The notes under the pieces: generated by a model
What the model saw: only the letters and a program-made list of their open reading frames with translations
What the model was told of the DNA's origin: nothing
The model's database searches: none
Program-made: the position numbers and the translations under genes
Origin: Clostridium sp. OS1-26
GTDB taxonomy: Bacteria > Bacillota > Clostridia > Clostridiales > Clostridiaceae
Direction: 5' to 3'
Assembly (NCBI RefSeq): GCF_030915445.1
Contig: NZ_CP133264.1
Location: 1,116,001 to 1,180,000, forward strand
DNA length: 64,000 nucleotides
Part shown: positions 45,503 to 55,890 of the stretch, piece after piece
Position numbering within the stretch: the stretch's first letter is position 1
How the letters are laid out: each line of letters begins with the position of its first letter

Positions 45503-47329
45503 CTATTCGACAGTTACACTTTTGGCTAAATTTCTTGGCTTGTCAACGTCACAGCCTTTTTGTATAGCCATATAGTATGATAATAATTGTAGTGGAATTA
45601 CTGAAACTACTGGTGAAAGTATATCCATTACTTTTGGTATATACAATGCAGAGTCTACAGTCTTTTCAATTTCATCATATCCTTCACAAGTAACTCCTAA
45701 AACATTAGCTCCTCTTGTTTTAACTTCTTTTATATTACTTACCATCTTATCAAATAAGTCTTCTTGGGTAGCTCCTGCTATTACAATAGTTCCTTTTTCT
45801 ATTAAAGCTATTGGGCCATGTTTTAGTTCTCCACCTGCATACGCTTCTGAATGGATATATGATATTTCTTTAAGCTTTAATGATCCTTCCATAGCTACTG
45901 CATAATCAAGACCTCTTCCTAAGAAGAACATATCTTTATGCATATAAGTTTTTGCAGTAAACTTTTGGATAGTTTCTTTATTTTCTAATACCTTCTCTGC
46001 TTTTTCTGGCAGTGCAAGCATTTCTTTCTTTATTTGATCTATAGTTTCTTCACTTATAGTCTTTTTATTTTCAGCAAAGAATAATGCTATCATATACATA
46101 GCTATAAGCTGCGTAACATATGCTTTTGTTGAAGCAACTGCGATTTCTGGACCAGCCCAAGTATATAATACATCATCAGCTTCTCTTGATACAGAACTTC
46201 CAACAACATTAGTTACGGCGATTACTCTAGCACCTTGTTTTTTAGCTTCTCTAAGTGCAGCTAGAGTATCTGCTGTTTCTCCTGACTGACTTATAACCAT
46301 CATCAGGGTTCTTTCATTTATGATTGGATCTCTATATCTAAATTCAGAAGCAACTTCTATCTCTACAGGTATTCTTGCAAGTTTTTCTATTACATACTTA
46401 CCCACAACCCCTGCATGGTAAGCAGTTCCGCAAGCTACTATATATATCTTATCTATATTTTCTATTTGCTCTTTTGTTATTTTTATATCATCAAGAGTTA
46501 CAGGCTTACCTGCCATAATTCTTGAAGTCATAGTATCTTTTATTGCTTTTGGCTGCTCGTGAATTTCCTTTATCATAAAATGTTCAAATCCACCTTTTTC
46601 AGCTGCATCTGCATTCCATGTTACGTGATATATATCTCTCTTGATTTCTTCGCCTTCTGCTGTTAGAAGCTTAACTCCGTTTTCACTTAACACTACGAAT
46701 TCATTATCATTTAAAAGGTATATATCTCTTGTATGGTTTAATATAGCTGGAATATCTGAAGCTATAAAGCACTCATCTTTTCCTAATCCAACTATTAATG
46801 GACTATCTTTTCTAACTGCTATAACTTTATTTGGCTCTTTAGAACAAACCACACCTATAGCATAGCTTCCTTCCATCTTTGCAACAGCCTTCATAACAGC
46901 ATCAGTTAGATCTCCATCGTAGAAATAATCAACTAAGTGAGGTATAACTTCTGTATCAGTTTCTGAAGCAAAGCTATATCCCTTTGTCATTAACCATTCT
47001 CTTAAATGGATATAGTTCTCTATGATTCCATTGTGAACTACACTGATTGTTCCATCCTCAGTAGTATGAGGATGTGAATTTAAGTCTGATGGTTCACCGT
47101 GAGTCGCCCATCTTGTATGACCTATACCTATACAACCCTTTAATGGAGTTGTTTCAAGTTTTTCTTCGAGATTAGCAAGTCTTCCCTTGCATTTTGTTAC
47201 ATTTAATTTATCTCCGTCAAGTATTGCTACACCTGCTGAATCATATCCTCTATATTCTAATTTGCTTAATCCCTCAATTAATATTGGAGAAGCCTCTCTC
47301 TTTCCTACAAAACCAACTATTCCGCACAT
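45503..47329 (-). CDS. glmS: Glutamine-fructose-6-phosphate aminotransferase (isomerising)
   Basis: 608 residues. The N-terminal nucleophile Cys follows the initiator Met (CGIVGFVG), and HTRWATHGEPSD and HNGIIENY belong to the glutaminase domain (1-240). Two SIS domains follow with SQSGETADT and the C-terminal DKPRNLAKSVTVE. It makes glucosamine-6-phosphate, the first step of UDP-GlcNAc synthesis. It starts at ATG 47329 after GAAAGGAAGATT, behind a glmS ribozyme. Its 3' end is the attTn7 target recognised by TnsD. Confidence 0.97.
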   Translation of the reverse strand: MCGIVGFVGKREASPILIEGLSKLEYRGYDSAGVAILDGDKLNVTKCKGRLANLEEKLETTPLKGCIGIGHTRWATHGEPSDLNSHPHTTEDGTISVVHNGIIENYIHLREWLMTKGYSFASETDTEVIPHLVDYFYDGDLTDAVMKAVAKMEGSYAIGVVCSKEPNKVIAVRKDSPLIVGLGKDECFIASDIPAILNHTRDIYLLNDNEFVVLSENGVKLLTAEGEEIKRDIYHVTWNADAAEKGGFEHFMIKEIHEQPKAIKDTMTSRIMAGKPVTLDDIKITKEQIENIDKIYIVACGTAYHAGVVGKYVIEKLARIPVEIEVASEFRYRDPIINERTLMMVISQSGETADTLAALREAKKQGARVIAVTNVVGSSVSREADDVLYTWAGPEIAVASTKAYVTQLIAMYMIALFFAENKKTISEETIDQIKKEMLALPEKAEKVLENKETIQKFTAKTYMHKDMFFLGRGLDYAVAMEGSLKLKEISYIHSEAYAGGELKHGPIALIEKGTIVIAGATQEDLFDKMVSNIKEVKTRGANVLGVTCEGYDEIEKTVDSALYIPKVMDILSPVVSVIPLQLLSYYMAIQKGCDVDKPRNLAKSVTVE

Positions 47330-47469
47330 AAATAATCTTCCTTTCTCATTTTAAATTTATAATTCTCTTTTTCGAGAATAGCGAACTCAAATTTACAATT
47401 TTAATTTCACGCTTATAAAGCCTTCCTAAATATCAAAAAATGAAAGGATTAAATAAGCTTTTATGATTT

Positions 47470-47867
47470 TAAATTCGCTAATGATGAAACTTCTTCATGC
47501 TGCATGAAGAAGTAAGCTTTCCAACAAACACAAAGTTAGGTTGGATGCTTAGGTTTTAACACCAGATTGATATTGTGTCGGAAATCACTTCCCGATTTTA
47601 TCAACCGTTAACGGTAGTGCGATACCGTGGGGCACCCGCCGAAGAATCGATACTCCCCATCCTCGTCAACTTAAGTGAGATTTCAAATCTTCGATTTTAC
47701 TAATCGAACTTACTCCAGCAGCTTGGCTGGTGGAGTTTCCTTTATAACACAAATCTCTGATTTAGCTAGTCCAACTTACCCGGACGTTTCTAAGTTATCA
47801 CTTACACATCTGTGTAAGTTCGGTTAACTAAATCATAGATTTAGAACCTCACTTAAGTTCTGGCGCT
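47470..47867 (-). ncRNA. glmS ribozyme riboswitch with enlarged P1 arm
   Basis: On the minus strand the leader reads AAGCGCCAGAACTT at 47867-47854, with cleavage expected between 47867 and 47866. Later GACGAGGATGGGGAGTATCG, TTCTTCGGCGGGTGCCCCAC and GGTATCGCACTACCGTTAAC match the conserved core and P2-P3. P1 is a 12-bp stem (CTCACTTAAGTT, with its partner, at 47848-47859 and 47668-47679), and the 168 nt between the arms form several small hairpins. A perfect hairpin at 47489-47513 is the likely P4. Cleavage is triggered by glucosamine-6-phosphate and lowers glmS expression. The 3' boundary is approximate. Confidence 0.9.
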
Positions 47868-47961
47868 TTAAAATTTAACTTTATAGAGACTAAAAGCCTA
47901 CTCTCTTTTATTCACCTCCTCGATTATTAAATCAATATAGCATAAAACAAGTTGCTCCTAT

Positions 47962-47991
47962 ATTATATGGCTACTTTAATAATTTGGTCAA
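47962..47991 (-). promoter_or_regulatory. glmS promoter
   Basis: TTGACC (47991-47986), 18-base spacer, TATAAT (47967-47962). The start of transcription would be near 47955, about 90 bases before the ribozyme cleavage site. The leader between contains a GAGGAGGTG not followed by a long frame. Confidence 0.65.
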
Positions 47992-48228
47992 TATATTTTT
48001 TATAAATTTAATATTAAGTTCATTTTAATACTAATATGCTTTAGTTGATTACTTGATCTAAGATAGCTCTATTTAAATTTTAGCGTTGTATATTGCTACA
48101 TGTTATATCTGCATATAGCAATATACAACTACATATAAATCCTTATATACTTAATATTTTTCAATAATTTTTATGAAACAATTTAATATATTAATATGCA
48201 GCTTATATTTGTCACCTGTAACTTTATG
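47992..48228. other. Intergenic region with a 14-bp inverted repeat
   Basis: GTTGTATATTGCTA (48085-48098) and TAGCAATATACAAC (48116-48129) form a perfect pair with a 17-base loop. No T-run follows on either strand. On the minus strand it follows the DUF4179 gene, so it could be a 3'-end hairpin or a protein site. Confidence 0.45.
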
Positions 48229-49685
48229 TTATTTATTACTAAGGTCTATTTTAAACTTTAAGTCCTTCCTTATATCAAAATCATCAAAATTTCTTGTTCC
48301 TATAATATATTTTTTATTTTTATCCAAAGGTTCGAACTCCACAACATATTCATTAGGCTTATTTTCATCTATTCTTCTATTACCTACATCAATAAGGTCC
48401 GATTTATTTTTATACTCAACATAATTATTTCCCGTATCTTTAATAAATAAACTACTTGCCTGTGTAAGCGGAGCTAAACCCTCTACATTATACCTAACTA
48501 TAGTTCTATCTTCTTTGAGTTCTATTTCTTTAATTATAGTCTTCCCAATTTTGCCTTGTAAGATTTCTAGTGGGTACTGTCCATTAATAGATTTACATTC
48601 TTCTTTCATTTTATAGTTATTATCAAGTTTAGGGAGACTATAAGGTATAATTGTTAAATACTTAGGAATATTTTTTAATCTAACACATTTTAGTTCACCA
48701 TAAAAATCGCTAAATAAAGAGTTTTTTTCGGTGGTAGTAAGGAATTCCGTCCATTGAATTTCCGTTCCCTTATCATCATAAATAAACCAATGAGAATATT
48801 TCATCTCTCCTGCAAAGTGCTCTTCTCCAAAAGCCTTTGCTCTTTTATCTAAATCTTTATAATCCTTATTTGTATATTTACCAGTAAAAACTATAGAGGT
48901 ATTAATAGGAGTAAAGGTTACTTTTTTTATATTAATAATTGCTTCTGGGAAGTTTACACTCATATTAGATTTAAATACCTTGGTTTCTTTAAGTATTTCC
49001 TTTTTGAATAACTAAAGCTTAGCTTCCAGTTTCCCTGTATTCCACCTATATCTTTTATATTCAGATCTATATTTATAGTTTCTGGAAGATTTTTGTCTGA
49101 CACGTTAATCTCACAAGATCCTACATAGGTGTGAGTATCTACGTATTTTCCTCCATCTCCACCATTTCCAAAGCCATCTTTACCATTTATCTTCAAATAA
49201 TGTCCTAGAAAAAAAGGTCTATAATCTTTATCCATTTTTTCCTTAATAACATCCTTAATGTTCCCATCGCTTTTTATTGTATATGCCATAATTAGTCGAT
49301 TGTTATCACACAGTACTTCATTAATGGTTAATGTTATACCTTTATCAGTGGCACTATTATTAACTGCTTGAGAATATTTTTGATATTCTCCATTCTTATC
49401 ATTGAAACTCTGAATTATAGAATTTAAAACTGGAATGTTTCTCGCAAAAGCTGGCACTACTAAAACACCAGCTGATATTATGCATACTAAGGCTACAGCA
49501 GCCGCTTTATATTTAAACTTTCTTACTTTACATTCACTATTAATTTGCTTCATTAAATTTTTTCTTAATTTTTTCTTCCGTAGATCGTTCATTTTTAGAT
49601 CCACACGTTCATCTTCTTTATCATCTTTACTAATGTAATTAAATAGTTCTAGCATGTCTCCTTCATCTAAAACATCTCTATTCAT
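48229..49685 (-). pseudogene. DUF4179-type membrane protein, apparent -1 frameshift
   Basis: The first frame (49685-48960) has a cytoplasmic stretch, one membrane helix near residue 65 (AAAVALVCIISAGVLVVPA) and the DUF4179 domain (ITLTINEVLCDNNRLIMAYT). The second frame (48963-48229) continues with NFPEAIINIKKVTFTPINTS. The frames meet in SFSYSKR/KK at a run of five A near 49012-49016, and one extra A gives SFSYSKKEILKETKVFK. It overlaps the sigma-factor gene by 8 bases and probably acts as its membrane anti-sigma factor. Confidence 0.8.
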
Positions 49686-50250
49686 TTATACAACCTCCTT
49701 TTTTTAAAAAAGCAAGTTTTTCTTTTAAAACTTTTCTCCCCCGTGAAAGCCTATTATCTACTACCGCTCTATCTATTTTTAGGTCACTTGCTATATCTAC
49801 TATATCTTCCTGTATTAAATACCTTCTTATAAAGATTTCTCTATCTATTTCTTTAAGTTCCTTTATTGCGTTAATAACCTCAACTTTATTCTCCTTAGAT
49901 ATGATTAAATCTTCTACTTGATCTTTAGATTGTATTATATAATCTTCTATACATTCAACATTAGTATTTTTAATTATTTTCTTTTTATAGTTTATAGCTT
50001 TATATTTTGCTACAGCCTTAAACCAATATCTAAAACTTCCCTTTTCTTCATCAAAGCTTTCTATGTTATTCCATAGACACATGAATATATCATTAATACA
50101 TTCGTCTATATAAGTAGAATATTGTTTTGAACCAAATACCCCAAATACTACATTATATATATAGTCACAATAGGTATTAAATGCATATTCTAAAGCTTTA
50201 GGATTTTTACTGTTTAATTCTCTAATGAAATTATCTTCATTTATCCCCAT
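49678..50250 (-). CDS. ECF-type RNA polymerase sigma factor
   Basis: 190 residues from the ATG at 50250 after GGAGGGGAAA; an in-frame ATG at 50262 has no such site. Region 2 (ALEYAFNTYCDYIYNVVFGV; GSFRYWFKAVAKYKAINY) and region 4 (IDREIFIRRYLIQEDIVDIA; DRAVVDNRLSRGRKVLKEKL) are clear. It overlaps the DUF4179 gene, a common ECF/anti-sigma pairing in Firmicutes. The regulon and signal are unknown. Confidence 0.9.
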   Translation of the reverse strand: MGINEDNFIRELNSKNPKALEYAFNTYCDYIYNVVFGVFGSKQYSTYIDECINDIFMCLWNNIESFDEEKGSFRYWFKAVAKYKAINYKKKIIKNTNVECIEDYIIQSKDQVEDLIISKENKVEVINAIKELKEIDREIFIRRYLIQEDIVDIASDLKIDRAVVDNRLSRGRKVLKEKLAFLKKGGCINE

Positions 50251-50422
50251 TTTCCCCTCCATTATACTTGCTGCAACTTTTATGTTCTTATAAGATAATT
50301 TTTTTTAAAGAGCTCTTCATATAATAATACAAATATAATAGCAGCTTTCTATCATTAAATACTAAATTTATCTAAATTATTTAAAATATAGCCTATATAT
50401 TAATCATAGTATTTATAGTAAA

Positions 50423-50450
50423 AAAGACACAGGTCCATGCCTGTGTCTTT
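50423..50450 (-). terminator. glmM terminator
   Basis: Stem AAAGACACAGG / CCTGTGTCTTT followed by T6 on the minus strand, after the glmM stop codon. Confidence 0.85.
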
Positions 50451-50500
50451 ATATCATATGAAAACTACCTTAAAATTTTACTTTGAACCCTATTTATATA

Positions 50501-51853
50501 TTAACTATTTGCTTTTTTCTCAATAAGTTGTGCTAAGTTGTGCGCCATTTCATCAAGCTCACTTTGAACTTCTCCTTCAAGCATAACTCTAACTAATGGC
50601 TCTGTGCCTGAAGGTCTTATTAATACTCGTCCACATCCATTTAGCTTTTCTTCCATCTTCTTTATTTCATTTACTATTTCTTCATCTTCTAAGTATATGC
50701 TCTTTTTATTATTTGGAACTGTAGCATTCACAAGTACCTGTGGTAGTTCCTTCATCATTGAAGCTAATTCTGATAAAGTTTTTCCACTTTTCTTAACTAT
50801 AGCTCCAAGTTGAAGTCCAGTAACCAATCCGTCTCCAGTAGTATTGTAATCTAAGAATATAATATGTCCTGATTGCTCTCCACCAAGCTTGTATCCTTCC
50901 TTAGCCATTTCCTCAAGAACATATCTATCTCCAACCTTAGTTTTTATTGTCTTTATGTTCTCTTTATTTAAAGCTATATCTAATCCTAAATTGCTCATTA
51001 CAGTTACAACAACAATATCCTTATATAATTTGCCAGTCTCTTTTAAATGTTTACCGCAAATAGCCATAATAAAGTCACCATTAATTAGGTTTCCCTTTTC
51101 GTCTACTGCAAGGCATCTATCTGCGTCTCCATCAAATGCTAAACCGATGTCACATCCTTTTTTAACCACATAATCCATTAGCTCTTCAGGATGAGTTGAT
51201 CCGCAATTTTTATTTATGTTAATTCCATCTGGATCATTATTGATAACATACACTTGAGCACCTAATTCTTTAAATGCTTTTACCGCTGTGATATAAGATG
51301 CTCCATTAGCACAATCCAATGCTACCTTTAACCCTTTTAAATCTATATCTATAGTTGATTTGGCAAACTCTACATAGTCTCCAATTGCTTCGCCAGACTC
51401 TTCTATTTTTCTTCCTATTTCTTCTCCTGTTGGAAGGGGAACTCCCTCAAAGTTACTTTCTATAACACTTTGTATTTTATCTTCTAACTCATCAGATAGC
51501 TTGTATCCCTGTCCATTAAAAAATTTTATTCCATTATATTCTACTGGATTGTGAGATGCAGATATAACAACCCCAGCATCTGCTCCGTACTTTCTAGTTA
51601 GGTGCGCTACTGCAGGAGTTGGTATCACCCCTACACAAAGAGCCTCTGCACCTACAGATAATATACCTGAAACTAATGCGTTTTCCAACATGTCTCCTGA
51701 TATTCTTGTATCCATTCCTACTAATATTTTAGGTTTATGTGCTCCCTCAGTAAGCACATAAGCTCCAGCTCTTCCTAATCTATATGCTAATTCTGCTGTT
51801 AATTCTTTATTTGCGATACCTCTTACTCCGTCGGTTCCAAACATTCTATGCAT
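50501..51853 (-). CDS. glmM: Phosphoglucosamine mutase
   Basis: 450 residues from the ATG at 51853 after GAGAGG; the ATG at 51844 (MFGTDGVRG) is the other possible start. The phosphoserine loop is [15 protein letters not shown] near residue 100, the metal loop is [14 protein letters not shown] near 240, and [12 protein letters not shown] lies near 415. It converts glucosamine-6-phosphate to glucosamine-1-phosphate, the step after GlmS. It is separated from cdaA-cdaR here, though the three genes often cluster in Firmicutes. Confidence 0.96.
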   Translation of the reverse strand: MHRMFGTDGVRGIANKELTAELAYRLGRAGAYVLTEGAHKPKILVGMDTRISGDMLENALVSGILSVGAEALCVGVIPTPAVAHLTRKYGADAGVVISASHNPVEYNGIKFFNGQGYKLSDELEDKIQSVIESNFEGVPLPTGEEIGRKIEESGEAIGDYVEFAKSTIDIDLKGLKVALDCANGASYITAVKAFKELGAQVYVINNDPDGININKNCGSTHPEELMDYVVKKGCDIGLAFDGDADRCLAVDEKGNLINGDFIMAICGKHLKETGKLYKDIVVVTVMSNLGLDIALNKENIKTIKTKVGDRYVLEEMAKEGYKLGGEQSGHIIFLDYNTTGDGLVTGLQLGAIVKKSGKTLSELASMMKELPQVLVNATVPNNKKSIYLEDEEIVNEIKKMEEKLNGCGRVLIRPSGTEPLVRVMLEGEVQSELDEMAHNLAQLIEKKANS

Positions 51854-51960
51854 ATCAATCAATACCTCTCTCTTTTATCTTAATATATTATTTTTTTCAA
51901 CAATATTAACTACATTATAATATTATATTACAATTTACTTACAGTAACAACAGGTATTAA

Positions 51961-52140
51961 CTAGCGTGAACCTCCTCTACCTATAAAGGCAGAGGCTTCT
52001 TATCATTCAGTACTAACTCTTCAGCAGATAATAAGGTTTGCTTAGTATCTTCTATACAAAGTATAGGAAAAGCTTCGTACTTTCTAATAAGCAACGCAGC
52101 ATAAGCTGTGGGCAGGTCCTTGCCATCTACTACTTCTAAC
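51961..52140 (-). ncRNA. Candidate omega RNA / right-end region of the TnpB element
   Basis: On the minus strand this follows tnpB. It ends in a hairpin (CCTCTACC / GGCAGAGG) and GGAGGTTCACG near 51965, the usual right-end layout of IS605-family elements. In TnpB systems the tnpB 3' region and right end form the guide RNA, and the bases beyond the right end are the guide. The element boundary is my estimate. Confidence 0.5.
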
Positions 52141-53313
52141 TTACGCTATCCGTAGATACTTCTTTAGTTTTACATTTCCTATATCTCTAATATCACCATA
52201 TAGATATTTAGATAGTATATTTTTGCTCCCATGTATATCTCTGTGTTCTCTATAACCACACTTACACACATAATTTCTAGTAGAAGTTTTCTTCCTTCTA
52301 CCGCAGCAGGGACACTGCTGACTTGTATACCTTTCGTTTATTTGTTCTAAGGTTATATCTTCTGCTTTTAGTTTATACTCTAAATAACTCTGTAGTTTTC
52401 CAAAAGACCAGTTAGACAGCTTTTGATTCACATCTTTTCTTTTCTTCTTTCTAGTGTTTCTTTGAACACCTTCAATATTTCCAATTACAACTTTTTTCAC
52501 TTCATTTTCTAAACACCAATTAGCAAATTCTTTAGTAGTTTTATGAAGTATCTCTTTAATCTGATTATCGCTTTTAGATAGTATGTATTTTTTAGCTCCA
52601 TTATATTTTCTCCACTGCCTGCTTCCTTTTTTACACTTACTCATAAGTTTTTGAAGTTCTTTAAGTTTCTTATTTCTAAGTCTATTTACTGACCTAAGCT
52701 TTCTACCTGTAATAATTATTGAATTTAGATTAGTAGCAGTAGAAACTATAGAATGTATTTCTCCTAAATCTATACTTGCTATATTTGTACCACTGTTTTC
52801 CTTTTCTTTAGATCCACCATCATAAACTATAGACAGCATAAGTTTTCTATCATATATAAGCTCTATCTCTTTTATATCACCTATAGGCAGCTTTGATACT
52901 GTTACTTTAATAGGTAATTCTCTTTTTTTATTTTGTATACCTAAACTTAGAAGTATAGTATTTTTCCCTATTCTAAAGGCTTTATCTACCCACTTAGTAT
53001 TATAGTTTTTCTTCTTCTTGTAGGGATATTTGTTTTTATAGCAGCCTTTAAGTTTAGCTTTATGAGATGCATCTCTAGAAAATAGATATTTATGTGCTAC
53101 TGCCTGAATGGATTGAGAATGAAGAGGAAACTTATCTTTAAGTGCTTTTTGCAGATTAGTCTTATTAATCCACTTACCACCATTTGCTACAGAATATTCT
53201 TTAGCTACTCTTAGGCACTCATTCCATACAAGAGCAGAAACTCTATTACATAAAAACAATTTCTCTAAATCTTTCTTACTGCATCTGAATTCTGTTTTTA
53301 AGCACCTAATCAT
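52141..53313 (-). CDS. tnpB: TnpB, RNA-guided nuclease of an IS605-type element
   Basis: 390 residues. RuvC I aspartate in [13 protein letters not shown] (near residue 185), RuvC II glutamate in [10 protein letters not shown] (near 275), zinc finger CPCC...CKCG (near 335-350) and RuvC III aspartate in [10 protein letters not shown]. The N-terminal helix-turn-helix and wedge part is present ([15 protein letters not shown]). All three RuvC residues are intact. No tnpA is present in the window, so the element depends on another copy to move. Read-through into other genes is not evident. Confidence 0.92.
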   Translation of the reverse strand: MIRCLKTEFRCSKKDLEKLFLCNRVSALVWNECLRVAKEYSVANGGKWINKTNLQKALKDKFPLHSQSIQAVAHKYLFSRDASHKAKLKGCYKNKYPYKKKKNYNTKWVDKAFRIGKNTILLSLGIQNKKRELPIKVTVSKLPIGDIKEIELIYDRKLMLSIVYDGGSKEKENSGTNIASIDLGEIHSIVSTATNLNSIIITGRKLRSVNRLRNKKLKELQKLMSKCKKGSRQWRKYNGAKKYILSKSDNQIKEILHKTTKEFANWCLENEVKKVVIGNIEGVQRNTRKKKRKDVNQKLSNWSFGKLQSYLEYKLKAEDITLEQINERYTSQQCPCCGRRKKTSTRNYVCKCGYREHRDIHGSKNILSKYLYGDIRDIGNVKLKKYLRIA

Positions 53314-53460
53314 GTAGTCTCACCTCCATACTTATTATGCCCTAAAGTAAGAATTTCAGCCACTTTTAGAGACTAGAAGTGAGTTTATAAATTTAGGCAT
53401 TGAGTCTAAATTTATAAAATGCTATCCATCTCCCGCCTTATAGAGGTCGGGAGGGTTCCG
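53314..53460 (-). mobile_element. Left-end region of the TnpB element
   Basis: Upstream of tnpB a hairpin (CTCCCG / CGGGAG near 53431-53453) mirrors the right-end hairpin, with ACCCTCCC sequence at the outer edge. It is a typical IS605-family left end; the exact boundary is not determined. Confidence 0.5.
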
Positions 53461-53486
53461 TATATATTGGTTAAAATTAATATAAA

Positions 53487-53513
53487 AACCACCCGAAATA
53501 GTTTCGGGTGGTT
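53487..53513 (-). terminator. Terminator of the 2-oxoacid oxidoreductase operon
   Basis: Stem AACCACCCGAAA / TTTCGGGTGGTT with a T-run on the minus strand, just after the last subunit gene. Confidence 0.85.
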
Positions 53514-53526
53514 AAATTCAGCCTTA

Positions 53527-54057
53527 TTATTTTACGTATTCAATTCCTCTTTCAATAGCTTTCTTGTTTACTTCAAAGAATTTTTCTTTTCCATGAGCCT
53601 TTAATGAATCAAGTAAAGCTTCTATTGTAACTATTCCTGTCTTCTTAACAAGTGCTCCTAAAAGAACCATATTAGCTATTGTTTTGCTTCCTAATTCTTG
53701 AGCTATAGTTTGAGCTGGGATTGCTATAACATTTAAATCAGTTCTTGTAGGCATTACATCCACTAAATCTGAATCTAATACTATAACACCATTAGCTTCT
53801 ACTAAGTCTTCAAACTTCTCTAGAGAAGGTCTATTCATTACAACTATACTATCAGCTTTAGTAACTATTGGTGAGCCTATGCCCTCGTCAGTTAATATAA
53901 CTGAACAGTTAGCTGTACCTCCTCTCATTTCTGGACCATATGATGGTAACCATGAAACGTTTAAATTAGCATCCATTCCTGCATAAGCAAGAAATTTACC
54001 CATAGATAATATACCTTGTCCACCAAAACCTGCGAAAATTATCTGTTGTGATGCCAT
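53527..54057 (-). CDS. 2-oxoacid:ferredoxin oxidoreductase, gamma subunit
   Basis: 176 residues, the gamma domain of the pyruvate/ketoisovalerate family (FAGFGGQGILSMGKFLAYAG at the start; TANCSVIL and VVMNRPSLEKFEDLV follow). It is the last gene of a four-subunit set and overlaps its neighbour by about one base. Together with the nearby ptb-buk genes, the enzyme probably oxidises branched-chain 2-oxoacids. A 2-oxoglutarate enzyme (KorABCD) is the main alternative. Confidence 0.88.
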   Translation of the reverse strand: MASQQIIFAGFGGQGILSMGKFLAYAGMDANLNVSWLPSYGPEMRGGTANCSVILTDEGIGSPIVTKADSIVVMNRPSLEKFEDLVEANGVIVLDSDLVDVMPTRTDLNVIAIPAQTIAQELGSKTIANMVLLGALVKKTGIVTIEALLDSLKAHGKEKFFEVNKKAIERGIEYVK

Positions 54058-54058
54058 T

Positions 54059-54808
54059 TTATTTCACCTCCTCAGTTGTATCCTTCTTAATGCCAAGAGG
54101 ATAATATGGTATCATGTTGTCTTTTAACCATTGCATTGATTCTGAAGGTGTTAATCCCCAGTTAGTTGGGCAAATTGATAGTACTTCTATCATTGAGAAT
54201 CCTTTTCCATCTAACTGATTTTGGAAAGCTTTCTTTATAGCTTTTTTAGCTTTTAATGTATTTGGAACTGTGTCTACAGAAACTCTTTCAACATAGCAAG
54301 CACCAGTTAAAGTTGAGATCATTTCAGCAACTCTTATTGGGTGTCCAGCTTGTTTAGTATCTCTTCCGTATGGTGAAGTCTCTGTAACTTGACCTGGTAA
54401 TGTAGTTGGAGCCATTTGTCCACCAGTCATACCATATATACAGTTATTTACGAATATTGAAGTTATATTTTCTCCTCTAGCTGCTGCATGTACTATTTCA
54501 GCAGTACCTATAGCTGCTAGGTCTCCATCTCCTTGATAAGTAAATACTACTTTATCAGGGTTTGTTCTCTTTATACCAGTACCAACTGCAGGTGCTCTTC
54601 CGTGTGCAGCCTCAAACATATCACATGCAAAATATTTGTATGCTAAAACCGAACATCCAACTGGTGCTACACCTATAGTTTTATCTAATATACCAAGCTC
54701 GTCCATAACTTCAGCAATTAATTTATGGATTAATCCATGAGTACATCCTGGACAGTAGTGAGTTGGCACATCTAACAATGATTTTGGAGTTTGATATACT
54801 ATAGCCAT
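54059..54808 (-). CDS. 2-oxoacid:ferredoxin oxidoreductase, beta subunit (thiamine diphosphate)
   Basis: 249 residues. The TPP and metal motif is YQGDGDLAAIGTAEIVHAA with NCIYGMTGGQM, and the Fe-S-free start has YCPGCTHGLIHKL. It carries the catalytic cofactor. It starts immediately after the alpha-subunit stop codon (overlap at 54808). Confidence 0.9.
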   Translation of the reverse strand: MAIVYQTPKSLLDVPTHYCPGCTHGLIHKLIAEVMDELGILDKTIGVAPVGCSVLAYKYFACDMFEAAHGRAPAVGTGIKRTNPDKVVFTYQGDGDLAAIGTAEIVHAAARGENITSIFVNNCIYGMTGGQMAPTTLPGQVTETSPYGRDTKQAGHPIRVAEMISTLTGACYVERVSVDTVPNTLKAKKAIKKAFQNQLDGKGFSMIEVLSICPTNWGLTPSESMQWLKDNMIPYYPLGIKKDTTEEVK

Positions 54809-55878
54809 TACTTTGCACCTCCTACTATATCTTTAACTTTGTTAAGGATATCTGTTGGATCTGGAACCATACCGCCTGATCTTCCGTAGAAGTCAACTGG
54901 TTTTCTTCCGCTTGCAACAAGTCTTACATCCTCAACCATTTGTCCACAGCTCATTTCTACTGATAAATAGCCGTGTTTAGTTTTATCTATTGTTTTTTCA
55001 AAAGCTTCAACTGGGAATGGCCATAAAGTTATTGGTCTTACTAAGCCTAACTTTATTCCTTCCTTTTCAGCCATTTTAATTACATTCTTACATATTCTTG
55101 ATGTAGTTCCATATGCAACTAATATTAAGTCACAATCTGATTCACAGTTAAATAATTCATATCTAACTTCAGTTGCTTTTATAGCAGCATATTTCTTTTG
55201 AAGATGTGTATTATGATCTTCTAATAGTTCTGGCTCTAAGTATAATGAATTTATAACGTTATGTTCTGTTCTTCCACCTAGTCCATTAGCTGCCCAAGTC
55301 TTTTCTGGAAGCTCTCTTGCTTGTTTTTCTTTGAACTCAACTGGTTCCATCATTTGACCAAGCATTCCATCCCCCATAATCATACAAGGAGTTCTATACA
55401 TATCTGCTACATCAAAAGCATCTTGTATTAGGTCAACCATCTCTTGTATTGAAGCTGGTGCAAATACAGGCATATTAAAGTCTCCGTGAGCGCCGCCTTT
55501 TGTAGCTTGGAAATAGTCTGACTGAGCTGGTTGAATACTTCCAAGACCAGGGCCTCCTCTAACTATATTTACAATAACACAAGGTAACTCTGCACCTGCA
55601 ATGTATGATATACCTTCTGCTTTTAAGCTTATTCCAGGTGAACTTGATGATGTCATACATCTAACTCCAGTACCAGCTGCACCATAAACCATGTTTATAG
55701 CAGAAACTTCACTTTCAGCCTGGATAAATGTTCTACCTATCTTTGGCATTTTCTTTGCCATATAAGCAGCAACCTCAGTTTGTGGGGTAATAGGATAACC
55801 AAAGAAAGCCTTACAATTTGCTCTTATGGCAGCTTCTCCTATGGCTTCATTACCCTTCATTAATACTTTCTCTCCCAT
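54808..55878 (-). CDS. 2-oxoacid:ferredoxin oxidoreductase, alpha subunit (VorB-like)
   Basis: 356 residues. It starts MGEKVLMKGNEAIGEAAI, a typical VorB-like start, with FFGYPITPQTEVAAYM, SEVSAINMVYGAAGTG and the second domain (YGTTSRICKNVI). A 3-methyl-2-oxobutanoate specificity is suggested by the neighbouring kinases, though subunit sequences alone do not settle it. Confidence 0.88.
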   Translation of the reverse strand: MGEKVLMKGNEAIGEAAIRANCKAFFGYPITPQTEVAAYMAKKMPKIGRTFIQAESEVSAINMVYGAAGTGVRCMTSSSSPGISLKAEGISYIAGAELPCVIVNIVRGGPGLGSIQPAQSDYFQATKGGAHGDFNMPVFAPASIQEMVDLIQDAFDVADMYRTPCMIMGDGMLGQMMEPVEFKEKQARELPEKTWAANGLGGRTEHNVINSLYLEPELLEDHNTHLQKKYAAIKATEVRYELFNCESDCDLILVAYGTTSRICKNVIKMAEKEGIKLGLVRPITLWPFPVEAFEKTIDKTKHGYLSVEMSCGQMVEDVRLVASGRKPVDFYGRSGGMVPDPTDILNKVKDIVGGAK

Positions 55879-55890
55879 AAAACGCCCTCC

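Noticed and set aside
47470..47867. T-box or tRNA-like leader before glmS
   Set aside because: The GCGCCAGAACT...GGCGGGTGCCCC core is that of the glmS ribozyme, and no T-box sequence is seen.
52141..53313. Cas12 nuclease
   Set aside because: At 390 residues with IS605-type end hairpins and no CRISPR array, it is TnpB.
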